Source: Roseateles sp. YR242
GTDB taxonomy: Bacteria; Pseudomonadota; Gammaproteobacteria; Burkholderiales; Burkholderiaceae_C
Assembly: GCF_900109745.1 (NCBI RefSeq)
Contig: NZ_FOAV01000012.1
Coordinates: forward strand, 124,001 to 188,000
Direction: 5' to 3'
Length of the DNA: 64,000 nucleotides
Below are positions 18,592 to 27,177 of this stretch, in pieces. A program made the position numbers and the translations under genes. Numbering within the stretch: position 1 is the stretch's first letter; each line of letters begins with the position of its first letter. A model generated the notes under the pieces. The model ran no database searches, had not been told where the DNA came from, and was given only the letters and a program-made list of their open reading frames with translations.

Positions 18592-19401
18592 ATGTTTGCC
18601 ATGACCCGCACCGTCCGCCACACGCTGATCGCCTTGTCCAGCCTGCTGCTGATCGGCCACACCAGCGCCCAGACGCTGGCCGGCTGCGGCAGCCTGGCCA
18701 ACAACTACGGCCCGCACGATTACCGGGACTGGAAGGACCTGCCGCCGATCGACCCGGTGACCAAGGAAATGTCGCCGCTGCAGTTGGTCGAGGGCGCCCA
18801 CTTCATCGACACCTGCGAGGCGCTCTACAAGTGCAAGCGCGGCAGCATCGGCACCGACATCGACTACACGCTGCGTGCCTTCCCCAACCACCACCGCGCG
18901 CTGGTGGCCATGATGCGGTATGGCGAGCTGACCCGGAAGGCGCAGCCCCCCGAAGCCCGCTTCACGGTGGACTGCTACTTTCGCCGCGCCCTGGTCTGGC
19001 GTCCGGAAGACGCCATCGCCCGGCTGCTCTACGTGAACTTCCTCAACGAGAACAAGCGCACGGCGGAGGCCCGCCAGCAACTGCAGGAAGCCGCCCGGCA
19101 TGTCGGCGACAACGCCTTCACCATCTACAACCTGGGCATGGTGGCCATGGACCTCAATGAGGTGGACATGGCGGTGGATGCCGCCCGCCGCAGCTACGGC
19201 GCGGGCATGAAGCATCCCGCGCTGCGCCAGCGCCTGGAGGCCGCCAACCGCTGGCCCGCCGACCTGGTGCTGCCGGGGGAAGATGGGGCTTCGGCGCCGG
19301 CCTCCGGCGCGAATGCCGCGTCGTCAGCCGGTGCAACGCCCGCCGCCCCGCCAGCGTCATCGCCGGCATCGCTGCCGCCGGCGGCCGTCTCCACGCGTTG
19401 A
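18592..19401 (+). CDS. Exported TPR-like protein of the polysaccharide locus
   Basis: This ORF encodes 269 residues from ATG 18592, preferred over ATG 18580 because GGAG at 18582-18585 lies 6 nt upstream. A signal peptide (LIALSSLLLIGHTSAQT) is followed by a Cys-containing region and TPR-like helices (FRRALVWRPEDAIARLLYVNF, NAFTIYNLGMVAMDLNEVDM). The tail after residue 225 is a low-complexity Ala/Ser/Pro stretch. Probably periplasmic, acting as a scaffold for export or assembly. No named family is certain. It is packed between hydrolase 1 and the aminotransferase. Confidence 0.65.
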   Translation: MFAMTRTVRHTLIALSSLLLIGHTSAQTLAGCGSLANNYGPHDYRDWKDLPPIDPVTKEMSPLQLVEGAHFIDTCEALYKCKRGSIGTDIDYTLRAFPNHHRALVAMMRYGELTRKAQPPEARFTVDCYFRRALVWRPEDAIARLLYVNFLNENKRTAEARQQLQEAARHVGDNAFTIYNLGMVAMDLNEVDMAVDAARRSYGAGMKHPALRQRLEAANRWPADLVLPGEDGASAPASGANAASSAGATPAAPPASSPASLPPAAVSTR

Positions 19402-19405
19402 GCGG

Positions 19406-20617
19406 ATGCCGGACACCCCAGTGACCAGCCACGCCACGCCCCTGGCGCCGCGCCTGCCCGTGATGGGCTGGCAGACCTTCCGTGGCGCGCGCGACGCGGC
19501 CATGCCCAGCCTGCTGGACCACCCCCGCCACCAGCTCACCACCAGCGGCCGCGCGGCCATCCTGCTGGCGCTGGAATGCGTGGGTGTGGGCCCGGACGAC
19601 GTGGTGCTGCTGCCCACCTACCACTGCCCCACCATGGTGGCGCCGGTGCTGACGCTGGGCGCACAGGCGGTCTTCTATCCCATCGACGCGCAAGGCGCAC
19701 CGCGCCTGGACTGGCTGGCCCAGCATGCGCCTGCGAGTGCCAAGGCCATGCTGGCGACGCACTACTTCGGCCTGCCGCAGCCCATGGAGGCCAACCGCGC
19801 CTGGTGTGATGCGCGGGGCATTGCACTGATCGAGGACTGTGCCCACGCCATGTTCGGCCGCAGCGGCGCACGTGCCGTCGGCAGCTGGGGCGACGTGGCC
19901 ATTGCCAGCCTCACCAAGTTCTTCCCCGCGCCGGAAGGCGGCATCCTGGCCCTCAACCGACCGGATCTGCAACAACCCGTGTTGACGCCCGTGCACGCCA
20001 TCCAGCAGGTGAAGGCCGCCGCCGACATCCTGCACATGGGCGCGAGCCACGACCGCCTGACCGGACTGAACCGGCTGATCCGGGGCGTGTTTGCGCTGCG
20101 CGGCCTGCTGCGTCACCTGGTGCGCGGCCAGCCTGCCGCGCCGGTGCCGGCGCAGGCGGATCCCGGCCCGCCCCCCGAGGAAGAGCTGGACGCCAACATG
20201 GCGCTGATCGACCTTCCCCTCTCGCATCGGGCCCTGACCAGCGCCAGTGCCTGGGTGTCCACCGGCGTGCCGCGCCAGCGCATCGTCCAGGCCCGTCGTC
20301 GCAACTACGAATTCCTGCTTCAGGCGCTGCGCGGTCATGAAGGCTTCCAGCCGCTGGTGCAGCGGCTCCCGTCGGACAGCGCGCCGTATGTCTTCCCGCT
20401 GTGGGTGCGTACGCCAGACCCCGGCTACCTGGAAATGCGCCGCATGGGCGTGCCCGTGTCCCGCTGGGACCGGCTCTGGCCCGGCGTACCGGCACTGGAC
20501 GGCGATGTGGGCGTGCCCTGGTCGCATCACGTGCTGCAGCTGGCCTGCCACCAGGACCTCAGCGATGCCGAGCTGGCCTGGATCGTCACGCAGGTCCGAC
20601 GTCTGTTCGGGACGTGA
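19406..20617 (+). CDS. DegT/DnrJ/EryC1-family sugar aminotransferase
   Basis: This ORF encodes 403 residues starting MPDTPVTSH, 4 bp after the preceding stop; the longer frame overlapping that gene is discarded. PLP-binding marks are LPTYHCPTMVAP, IEDCAHAMFG (Asp144) and SLTKFFPAPEGG (Lys171, Schiff base). This family transaminates keto-sugars on nucleotide carriers, giving amino sugars for surface glycans, although some members act on other substrates. An amino group introduced here could be the acceptor of the GNAT/FemAB-like or ACP-dependent acyl transfer encoded nearby. Confidence 0.85.
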   Translation: MPDTPVTSHATPLAPRLPVMGWQTFRGARDAAMPSLLDHPRHQLTTSGRAAILLALECVGVGPDDVVLLPTYHCPTMVAPVLTLGAQAVFYPIDAQGAPRLDWLAQHAPASAKAMLATHYFGLPQPMEANRAWCDARGIALIEDCAHAMFGRSGARAVGSWGDVAIASLTKFFPAPEGGILALNRPDLQQPVLTPVHAIQQVKAAADILHMGASHDRLTGLNRLIRGVFALRGLLRHLVRGQPAAPVPAQADPGPPPEEELDANMALIDLPLSHRALTSASAWVSTGVPRQRIVQARRRNYEFLLQALRGHEGFQPLVQRLPSDSAPYVFPLWVRTPDPGYLEMRRMGVPVSRWDRLWPGVPALDGDVGVPWSHHVLQLACHQDLSDAELAWIVTQVRRLFGT

Positions 20618-20630
20618 AGGTGCCGCGACC

Positions 20631-22022
20631 ATGCCCGCCACCCTGCCCGCCATGCCGCCGACCCCGCGCACCATGAAACGTGTGCTGATGATCAGCTTCC
20701 AGTTTCCGCCGATGGCGGGGACCAGCGGCGTCCAGCGCGCGCTGCGTTTTGCGCAGCAGCTGCCGGAGGAAGGCTGGACCCCCAGCATCCTCACCGTCCA
20801 CCCGCGCGCCTATGAACACACCGGCACCGACCTGCTGGACGAGGTGCCGGCCGGCATGACGGTCACCCGCGCCTTTGGGCTGGACGCAGCACGGCAACTC
20901 TCGCTGGCCGGGCGGTATCCCGGCCTCCTGGCGCGTCCGGACCGCTGGACCAGTTGGCTCCTGGGCGCGGTGCCGGCCGGCCTGGCCATGATTCGTGCGG
21001 AACGGCCGGATGTGATCTGGAGTACCTACCCCATCCCCACGGCCCACCGCATCGGCCACGCGTTGGCGCGGCTGAGCGGCCTGCCCTGGGTGGCGGACTT
21101 CCGGGACCCGATGGCGCATGAGGGCTATCCGGCCGATCCGGTGCTCTGGCGCAGCTTTGCAGCGGTGGAGCGTCTGGTGTTTGGCCGGGCCCGCCGCATG
21201 ACCTTCACCACACCCGGCGCCGCCCGCCTGTATGCAGCGCGCTTCCCGGAAACGGCGGACCGGCTGCGGGTGATCGAGAACGGCTACAGCGAAGAGGCCT
21301 TCCAGGCGGCGGAACGACAGGTCCGGAACCGGGGCCCAGCGCCAGGCCACGGCCATGCGCAACCCCAAGCCCAGGCCTACGCACCGGCCCAGGGACATGC
21401 CGACGCCCCCCGCATCCTGCTTCACAGCGGCGTGATCTACCCCGACTGGCGCAGCCCGGCCGGGCTGTTCCAGGCATTGGCAGCGGCCAAGGCCGCCGGC
21501 CGGCTCTCGGCCGCCCGCTTCCAGTTGCGCCTGCGCGCCACCGCCCACGACGACTTCGTCCAGCGCCTGGCCGCCGAGCATGGCGTTCACGACCTCGTGC
21601 AGGTGCTCCCTGCGCTGCCCTACGTGGACGCGCTCGCCGAAATGCTGCAGGCCGACGGCCTGCTGCTGCTGCAGTCCCGCGACTGCAACGACCAGATCCC
21701 CGCCAAGGCCTACGAGTACCTGCGCGCCGGCCGCCCCATCCTGACCCTGGCCGACCCGGCCGGCGACACCGCCCAACTGATGCACCGCGCCGGCCTGCTG
21801 CATCAGGCGCCGCTGGAAGATGCCGCCGCCATCGATGCCGCCTTGCACGGTTTCCTGGACGACTGGGAGACCGGACAACCGACCAGGCCGGACCGCACAC
21901 ACATCCTGTCCGCGTCGCGACGCGCCCGCACCACCGAACTTGCCCAGGTCCTGGACGAGGCCTGCCGCGACACGCGGGCGCCTCGTGCAGCGCAGCCACC
22001 CATACAAAGAGCCCGCCCATGA
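20631..22022 (+). CDS. Glycosyltransferase, GT-B fold, family 4 type
   Basis: This ORF encodes 463 residues from ATG 20631; MKRVLMISF at 20673 is an alternative. The GT-B N-domain has ISFQFPPMAGTSGVQRALRF, the pattern of family 4 transferases acting on lipid-linked sugars. The C-domain has HSGVIYPDWRSP and the nucleotide-sugar segment QIPAKAYEYLRAGRPILTL with a conserved Glu. An Ala/Gln/His/Pro-rich insert (about 245-265) separates the lobes. Its stop overlaps the next start (ATGA). Acts at the cytoplasmic face of the inner membrane in repeat-unit assembly. Confidence 0.85.
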   Translation: MPATLPAMPPTPRTMKRVLMISFQFPPMAGTSGVQRALRFAQQLPEEGWTPSILTVHPRAYEHTGTDLLDEVPAGMTVTRAFGLDAARQLSLAGRYPGLLARPDRWTSWLLGAVPAGLAMIRAERPDVIWSTYPIPTAHRIGHALARLSGLPWVADFRDPMAHEGYPADPVLWRSFAAVERLVFGRARRMTFTTPGAARLYAARFPETADRLRVIENGYSEEAFQAAERQVRNRGPAPGHGHAQPQAQAYAPAQGHADAPRILLHSGVIYPDWRSPAGLFQALAAAKAAGRLSAARFQLRLRATAHDDFVQRLAAEHGVHDLVQVLPALPYVDALAEMLQADGLLLLQSRDCNDQIPAKAYEYLRAGRPILTLADPAGDTAQLMHRAGLLHQAPLEDAAAIDAALHGFLDDWETGQPTRPDRTHILSASRRARTTELAQVLDEACRDTRAPRAAQPPIQRARP

Positions 22023-23149
22023 CCTGGACGATTCACCCCCTCCCCCGCGCCGACGCCTTCGCCCCCCACGCTGCGGCCTGGGACCACCTGCAGGCCCGCG
22101 TGGCCGACCTGCCCTTCCTGGAGAGCGGTTTCCTGCAGCCCTTGCTGGCCGCATTCGGCACCGGTCGTGAGCACCTGGCGCTGCATGGCACGCCGGGCGC
22201 GCCCACGGCGGCGGCCATCGTCGTCAAGGGCGGCCGCGGGCAATGGACCACCTTCCAGCCCTCGCAGCTTCCGCTGGGCGCCTGGCTGAGCGAAGCCGGT
22301 GCACCGCTGGCGCCCCTGGCCGCCGGGTTGGTGCGGGCACTGCCCCAGCCGGCATTGGCCGTGGGCCTCACGCAACTGGACAGCCTGTTCCACCCGCGGC
22401 CCGCCGACGGTCCGCGCTGGCGCGGCCAGGACTACATCGACACCGCCTGGGTGGATATCGACGGTCCGTTCGAGGCCTACTGGGAAGCACGCGGCAAGAA
22501 CCTGCGCCAGAACCTGCGCAAGCAGCAGAAGAAGCTGGAGGCCACCGGCATCCAGACGCGGATGGAATGCCTCACCAGCCCGGACGATGTGGTGCCGGCC
22601 CTGGCTCACTACGGCCGCCTGGAGGCCAGCGGCTGGAAAGGCGGGGAAGGCACCGCCATCGCGCCCGGGCATCCGCAGTACGCGTTCTACCTGGCCATGC
22701 TGCAGCACTTCTGCCGCCAGGGCCGCGCACGCCTTTATCAATACCGCTTCAATGACGAAGTGGTGGCCATGGACCTGTGCATCCTGGCGGGGGATCGCAT
22801 CGTGATCCTGAAGACCGCCTATGACGAGGCCCACAAGGCGGTGTCGCCCTCCACCCTCATGCGCCAGCAGCAGTTCGAGCAGCTCTTTGCCGACGCTGCG
22901 GCTGGCGGCCCGGTGCGGCGCATCGAGTTCTACGGCAAGGTGATGGAATGGCACACGCGCTGGACCAGCACCGCGCGCCCGCTCTACCACGGCACCTGCT
23001 ACCGCTGGGCACTGATCAAGTCGCTGCATCTCCTCCTGCATCCCGGCCAGAATCCGGCGCCGCATACCGCGCCGGCGACGCCTGCGGGCCCGCCCGGCAG
23101 CGAGCGCGACGCCACACCGGCCGGCGCATCGACGCCGACGGCCCCATGA
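22019..23149 (+). CDS. GNAT/FemAB-like acyltransferase (BioF2-like acetyltransferase domain)
   Basis: This ORF encodes 376 residues. The C-terminal half (RGKNLRQNLRKQQKKLEATG, YGRLEASGWKGGEGTAI, IVILKTAYDEAHKAVSPSTL, IEFYGKVMEWHTRW) is the tandem-GNAT pattern known as acetyltransf_6 / FemAB-like, which is common in EPS and exosortase loci. It transfers an acyl or aminoacyl group to an amine. The last ~35 residues are Pro/Ala/Thr-rich. ATGA overlaps exist at both ends, so it is translated together with the GT4 and the flippase. Donor could be the locus ACP; inference. Confidence 0.8.
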   Translation: MTWTIHPLPRADAFAPHAAAWDHLQARVADLPFLESGFLQPLLAAFGTGREHLALHGTPGAPTAAAIVVKGGRGQWTTFQPSQLPLGAWLSEAGAPLAPLAAGLVRALPQPALAVGLTQLDSLFHPRPADGPRWRGQDYIDTAWVDIDGPFEAYWEARGKNLRQNLRKQQKKLEATGIQTRMECLTSPDDVVPALAHYGRLEASGWKGGEGTAIAPGHPQYAFYLAMLQHFCRQGRARLYQYRFNDEVVAMDLCILAGDRIVILKTAYDEAHKAVSPSTLMRQQQFEQLFADAAAGGPVRRIEFYGKVMEWHTRWTSTARPLYHGTCYRWALIKSLHLLLHPGQNPAPHTAPATPAGPPGSERDATPAGASTPTAP

Positions 23150-24600
23150 CCCAGGCCCGATCCGTTCGTGGCGCGCTCGCCTGGTCCTTTGCCGAGCGCT
23201 ACCTCAGCCTGCTGATCACCGTGCCCGCCACGATGATCCTGGCGCGGCTGCTCACGCCCACGCAGGTGGGCGTTTATTCCCTCTGCGCGGTGGTCACCAA
23301 CCTCGCCTCCATCATGCGGGACTTCGGTGTCTCGGAATACCTGATCCAGGAGCGTGAACTTGACCGCGAGAAGCTGCGCAGCGCCTTCACCATCACGCTG
23401 ATGATGGCCTGGGGCCTGGCGCTGGTGATCTTCCTGGGCCGCCACCTGCTGGCCGCCTATTACCACGAGCCCCTGCTGGCCGACCTGCTGCTGGTGCTGT
23501 GCCTCAACTTCGTGATGCTGCCGCTGGCCTCGCCCTCGTTTGCTCTGCTCAACCGAGAGATGGCCTTCCACACCGTGTGTGTGGTGCAGGTCAGTGCCAA
23601 CCTGGCCAATGCCGCCACCAGCATCTTCCTGGCCTGGCACGGCCATGGCGCCATCAGTCTGGCCTGGGGCCCGGTGGCGGGCATTGCCACGCAGGTGGTC
23701 ATCCTTGTCTGGCTGCGTCCGCGCGAAGCGCTGCTGTGGCCACGCCTGCGCGGCGCAGGCCGGCAACTGCGCTTCGGGGCGATGTTCACCGCCTCCCGCC
23801 TGGTCGAATCCGGCTCGCGCAATGGCCATGAGCTGATCATCGGCAAGCAGTTCGGTTTCACCGCGCTGGGCCTGTTCAGCCGGGCCACCGGGCTGATCGA
23901 CCTGCTGGCCACCACCGTCAGTTCCGCCGTGCTGCGCGTGGCCACCCCCGCCTTCGCTGCGGACCATCGCGCCGGCCACAGCCTGGTGGCGCCATACGCC
24001 AAGGGCACGGCCATCTACAGCGGCGTGGCCTGGCCGTTCTTCGGCGGCATGGCGCTGCTCTCGCATGACGTGCTGGCCTTGCTGTTCGGTCCGCAGTGGG
24101 TGGAGGCGGCGCCCCTGACCACACTGCTGGCGATCTCCGCCATGCCCTATGCCCTGACCGTGCTCGCTCCCAATGCGCTCGCGGCCACCGGCAACGTGCG
24201 CCGCCGCCTCACGGTGGCGCTCTGGTATGGCCCCTTGCACCTCGCCTGCGTGCTGGCGGCGTCGTTCTGGAGCCTGCAGGCCGTGGCCGCCGTCTTCCTG
24301 GTGGGCAACCTGGTGCAGACCGCCATGTACACCCACCACCTCACCGACGTGCTGCAGGCCCGCCCTCGCGCGCTGTTCGGCCCGAGCTGGGCCAGTGCCA
24401 AGCTGGCCCTTGGCAGTTGCGCCGGCTTGGCCCTGACCCAACTAGCCTGCTTTGAATTGCAACTCCCGCTGCTGCCCCGGCTGCTGGCCTGTGTGGCGGT
24501 GGGCACCTTGTCCTGGATCGCTTGCGCCGCCTGGCTGCACCACCCGGTGATGGTGGAAGTACGCCGCGCGCTTAGCCACCTGCGGAGCCGCCATGCGTGA
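23146..24600 (+). CDS. Lipopolysaccharide/exopolysaccharide flippase, Wzx (MOP superfamily)
   Basis: This ORF encodes 484 residues with about 12-14 hydrophobic segments and the N-terminal pattern of the MOP flippases (RGALAWSFAERYLSLLITVP, ARLLTPTQVGVYSLCAV, LIQERELDREKLRSAF). It moves lipid-linked repeat units across the inner membrane. Start ATG 23146 overlaps the acyltransferase stop; the end overlaps the next gene by 8 bp. Its presence argues for a Wzx/Wzy route, but no Wzy polymerase, Wza or Wzc is encoded in the window. Confidence 0.9.
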   Translation: MTQARSVRGALAWSFAERYLSLLITVPATMILARLLTPTQVGVYSLCAVVTNLASIMRDFGVSEYLIQERELDREKLRSAFTITLMMAWGLALVIFLGRHLLAAYYHEPLLADLLLVLCLNFVMLPLASPSFALLNREMAFHTVCVVQVSANLANAATSIFLAWHGHGAISLAWGPVAGIATQVVILVWLRPREALLWPRLRGAGRQLRFGAMFTASRLVESGSRNGHELIIGKQFGFTALGLFSRATGLIDLLATTVSSAVLRVATPAFAADHRAGHSLVAPYAKGTAIYSGVAWPFFGGMALLSHDVLALLFGPQWVEAAPLTTLLAISAMPYALTVLAPNALAATGNVRRRLTVALWYGPLHLACVLAASFWSLQAVAAVFLVGNLVQTAMYTHHLTDVLQARPRALFGPSWASAKLALGSCAGLALTQLACFELQLPLLPRLLACVAVGTLSWIACAAWLHHPVMVEVRRALSHLRSRHA

Positions 24601-25936
24601 AGCCCTGCCCCACCGGCGCCGAAGTGTCGCCCCCGGCGAAGCCCTGCGATGGACCTTGTTTCGCGCGCTTGAGCGGCTGAGTGACTGGCGCGGCAACAAC
24701 ACCCAGGGCGTGTTCACCTTGTCCGACCCCCAGGCCCGCGGCCCCGCCCTGTGGCTCTACATCACCACCATTGGCGAGCTCAATGCCGTGGCACCGATGC
24801 TGGAATGGCTGGTGGCGCAACGGCCCGACCTGCGGCCGGTGCTCATCACCGAACATGCGCACTACCAGGAGGCCTATCTGGCCCGGCTGCCCGGCGCCGT
24901 GGTCTGCCTAACCCGCGGGCACAGCCTGGATGCACGCCGCCTGGCAGCCCAGTTGCCGCCGCAGGTGCTGGCGCTGGCGGAGATCCCGTGCCTGCCGTCG
25001 GACGCGCCCTGCCGCTTCTCCTACGCCTTCTTGCGGGAGGCCCGCCACCATGGCGCCGCCACCCTGCTGCTCAACGGCTGGCTCTACCACTACGCGCCGC
25101 CCGCGCGGCTGGACCAGGTGGAGCGCCGGCTGCTGGAGCGGGACTACCTGCAGGCCCTGGATGTGCTGTGTGTGCAGGACGATGAAACCGCCGCCACACT
25201 GGCCGCACGCGGAGCGCCGGGCGAGCGGCTGCACGTGACCGGCAACATGAAGTTCGATGCCATGCAGCGCCCCCACTGGCAGGTGTCACAGGCGCGCAGC
25301 CCCTTGCTGCTGGGCGCGTTGATCAGCGGCCAGCGGCCCACCGTGGTGGGCGGCTGCGTGACCGAACTGCTGGAACAGCAGGCCGTGCTGGGCGCCTTCC
25401 AGCGCCTGCGGGCCCACCATCCCCAGGCGCTGCTCATCCTGGCCCCCCGGCATCCGGAGAACCAGGAACGGCTGCAGGCGTTGCTGGCGCAGGTGGAGGC
25501 CCAGGGCTTGTGCTGGGTGCGCCGCTCCGCCGTGCCGGATGCTCCGCTGCCGCCGGACGTGCATTGCCTGGTGCTGGACACCGTGGGGGAACTGCGCGAT
25601 TTCTATGCGGCGGCCAGCGTCGCCCACGTCGGCGTGGACCACAACGTGCTGGAACCACTGGGGCTGGGCAAGGCGTTGACCATCCAGGACGGCTGGAACA
25701 CTACCTATCCCTCCTACCCGGTCTACCGCCTGTTGCGCGACCAGGGCGTGCTGCACACCTGCACGGACGAAGCCGCGCTGTGCGAGTACTGGCGCGCGGC
25801 CATCGACCATGCGCCCGCCATCACCGAGGATCTGCGGCGCACCGAGGAGGTGCTGGCCGCCATGCGGGGCTCCGTCATCCGTCATCAGCAGGCGTGTGCA
25901 CCCTGGCTGGCGCACAAGCTGGCTAATCGCGGCTGA
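24593..25936 (+). CDS. Kdo-transferase-like (GT30-related) glycosyltransferase
   Basis: This ORF encodes 447 residues. It shares hallmarks with WaaA/KdtA: a C-domain beginning near LHVTGNMKFDAM (typical V-T-G-N-x-K-F-D), then VGGCVTELLEQQAVLGAF, LLILAPRHPENQERLQALL and the sugar-nucleotide segment VGVDHNVLEPLGLGKAL. The N-terminal membrane helix of true WaaA is weak or absent, and the N-half (LWLYITTIGELNAVAPMLEWL) is divergent. It therefore probably transfers Kdo or another acidic sugar to the locus glycan and is not the housekeeping WaaA. Last gene of the tightly packed plus-strand arm. Confidence 0.75.
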   Translation: MREALPHRRRSVAPGEALRWTLFRALERLSDWRGNNTQGVFTLSDPQARGPALWLYITTIGELNAVAPMLEWLVAQRPDLRPVLITEHAHYQEAYLARLPGAVVCLTRGHSLDARRLAAQLPPQVLALAEIPCLPSDAPCRFSYAFLREARHHGAATLLLNGWLYHYAPPARLDQVERRLLERDYLQALDVLCVQDDETAATLAARGAPGERLHVTGNMKFDAMQRPHWQVSQARSPLLLGALISGQRPTVVGGCVTELLEQQAVLGAFQRLRAHHPQALLILAPRHPENQERLQALLAQVEAQGLCWVRRSAVPDAPLPPDVHCLVLDTVGELRDFYAAASVAHVGVDHNVLEPLGLGKALTIQDGWNTTYPSYPVYRLLRDQGVLHTCTDEAALCEYWRAAIDHAPAITEDLRRTEEVLAAMRGSVIRHQQACAPWLAHKLANRG

Positions 25937-25957
25937 TCGCGGCTGACCGCGGCTGAC
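25923..25957. repeat. Short tandem repeat CGCGGCTGAT/C at the end of the GT30-like gene
   Basis: Three copies of a 10-bp unit (CGCGGCTGA plus T or C) run through the end of the glycosyltransferase gene, with the TGA stop inside the first copy. Slippage here would move the stop codon only slightly. The rest of the 86-bp gap to the WbsX gene, which is transcribed from the opposite strand, contains nothing else that is clear. Confidence 0.6.
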
Positions 25958-26022
25958 GATTTCCGCGGCTTGTGCGCGGCACCACCCGTGTCCGCCCCCG
26001 GTTCAGCCTGTCCGCTCCGGCC

Positions 26023-27177
26023 TCAGTGATCCCGCAGCGTCAGCAACGCATCGCGCGTGGCTTCCAGGTAGGCCCGTCCGTGCCGGGTATCCGGCTCCAG
26101 ATGGTTGCCCTCGGCCCATTCATTCCAGGCATTGATGAAGACCACCTGGCGATCGGCCGGCTGATGCGTACGGGTCCACAGCAGCGCAGATTCCAGCCAG
26201 CGTCGGTAGGCGTCGGGGCTGCTGTTCATCAGCACGGTGGCCCCCTTGGGGCGGCGTGCGCTGTTGTCGAACCCCGGGCTCACGCAGCGAAGGAAGGGAT
26301 AGGCCGGGGCAGGCTTGGCCATCACACGGTCCACCATGCGCTGGTAGTCGTAGAAGCTGTGCCGGCCGAAGGCCTTGGGCAGCAGGCCCAGTTGCATCGC
26401 CAGCCGGGACTTCCAACCCGTGTAGTGCTGGCCGCCCAGGTGGCGCCAGTCCGGGGCGAACTCGATCGACAGGTCCAGGCCCACCGCCCGGACATCCGTG
26501 CCTGAGCCGTCGCCACTCCATTCGAACTGCGCCAGCATCAGCTCACCCACGCCTTCCTCACGCGCGATCTCGCGCCAGCGGCCAAAGGTGGCCTGCGGGT
26601 CCGGCAGTTGGTCCGCTTTGTAGACGACGAACAGCGGCTTGCCGTCGATGCGGATGTAGCGGGCATCCCGGAAATGCGGCAGCAGCGTGCGGATGTGGGC
26701 CTCGTTGTCCTCGGGGCTGTAGCGCTGGGCCATCAGCACCTCGCGGTCCCGGCCGTTCCAGGCGCGGGTCCAGTTCTCGTTGGCCCAGGCCAGGCAGTAG
26801 GGGAAGTCTGGCTGTCCGCTGGCACGAATGGCCTCCACCGGCTGCTCCAGCAGGCGCCGGCCGTGGAACCAGTAGTGGTAGTAGCAGAAGCCGCCGATGC
26901 CGTATTCACGGGCCAGCTCCGCCTGCGCGGCGCGCGCCTGCGGCAGGCGCAGGTCGTAGAAGCCCAGGTCGCTGGGCAACTGCGGCTGGTGGTGGCCTTT
27001 GTACAACGGCTGGGCCTTCACCACGTTGCGCCATTCCGTGAAGCCCTTGCCCCACCAGGCATCGTTCTCCGGGATCGGGTGGAACTGCGGCAGCACGATG
27101 GAGATCAGCAAGGGCTGCTGCGTCGAGGCCGAGGGCGCGGACGGCCGGCTGGGGGCAGACGTGCCACTTGTTGTCAT
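26023..27177 (-). CDS. WbsX-like glycoside hydrolase family 99-type protein
   Basis: This ORF encodes 384 residues. The family signature is strong: ISIVLPQFHPIPENDAWWGKGFTEW at the start of the domain, then HHQPQLPSDLGFYDLR, GIGGFCYYHYWFHGRRLLE, LAWANENWTRAW and a late FINAWNEWAEGNHLEPD. WbsX proteins occur in O-antigen and capsule loci, with a GH99-like (endo-mannanase-like) barrel. The precise reaction is unsettled: trimming or transfer of glycan. Its start at 27177 overlaps the stop of the glycosyltransferase upstream by 4 bp. Confidence 0.88.
   Translation of the reverse strand: MTTSGTSAPSRPSAPSASTQQPLLISIVLPQFHPIPENDAWWGKGFTEWRNVVKAQPLYKGHHQPQLPSDLGFYDLRLPQARAAQAELAREYGIGGFCYYHYWFHGRRLLEQPVEAIRASGQPDFPYCLAWANENWTRAWNGRDREVLMAQRYSPEDNEAHIRTLLPHFRDARYIRIDGKPLFVVYKADQLPDPQATFGRWREIAREEGVGELMLAQFEWSGDGSGTDVRAVGLDLSIEFAPDWRHLGGQHYTGWKSRLAMQLGLLPKAFGRHSFYDYQRMVDRVMAKPAPAYPFLRCVSPGFDNSARRPKGATVLMNSSPDAYRRWLESALLWTRTHQPADRQVVFINAWNEWAEGNHLEPDTRHGRAYLEATRDALLTLRDH

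Noticed and set aside
19154-22154. Two ~530-residue minus-strand ORFs opposite the aminotransferase and GT4 genes
   Set aside because: No motifs; the plus strand carries PLP and GT-B signatures with overlapping starts and stops.
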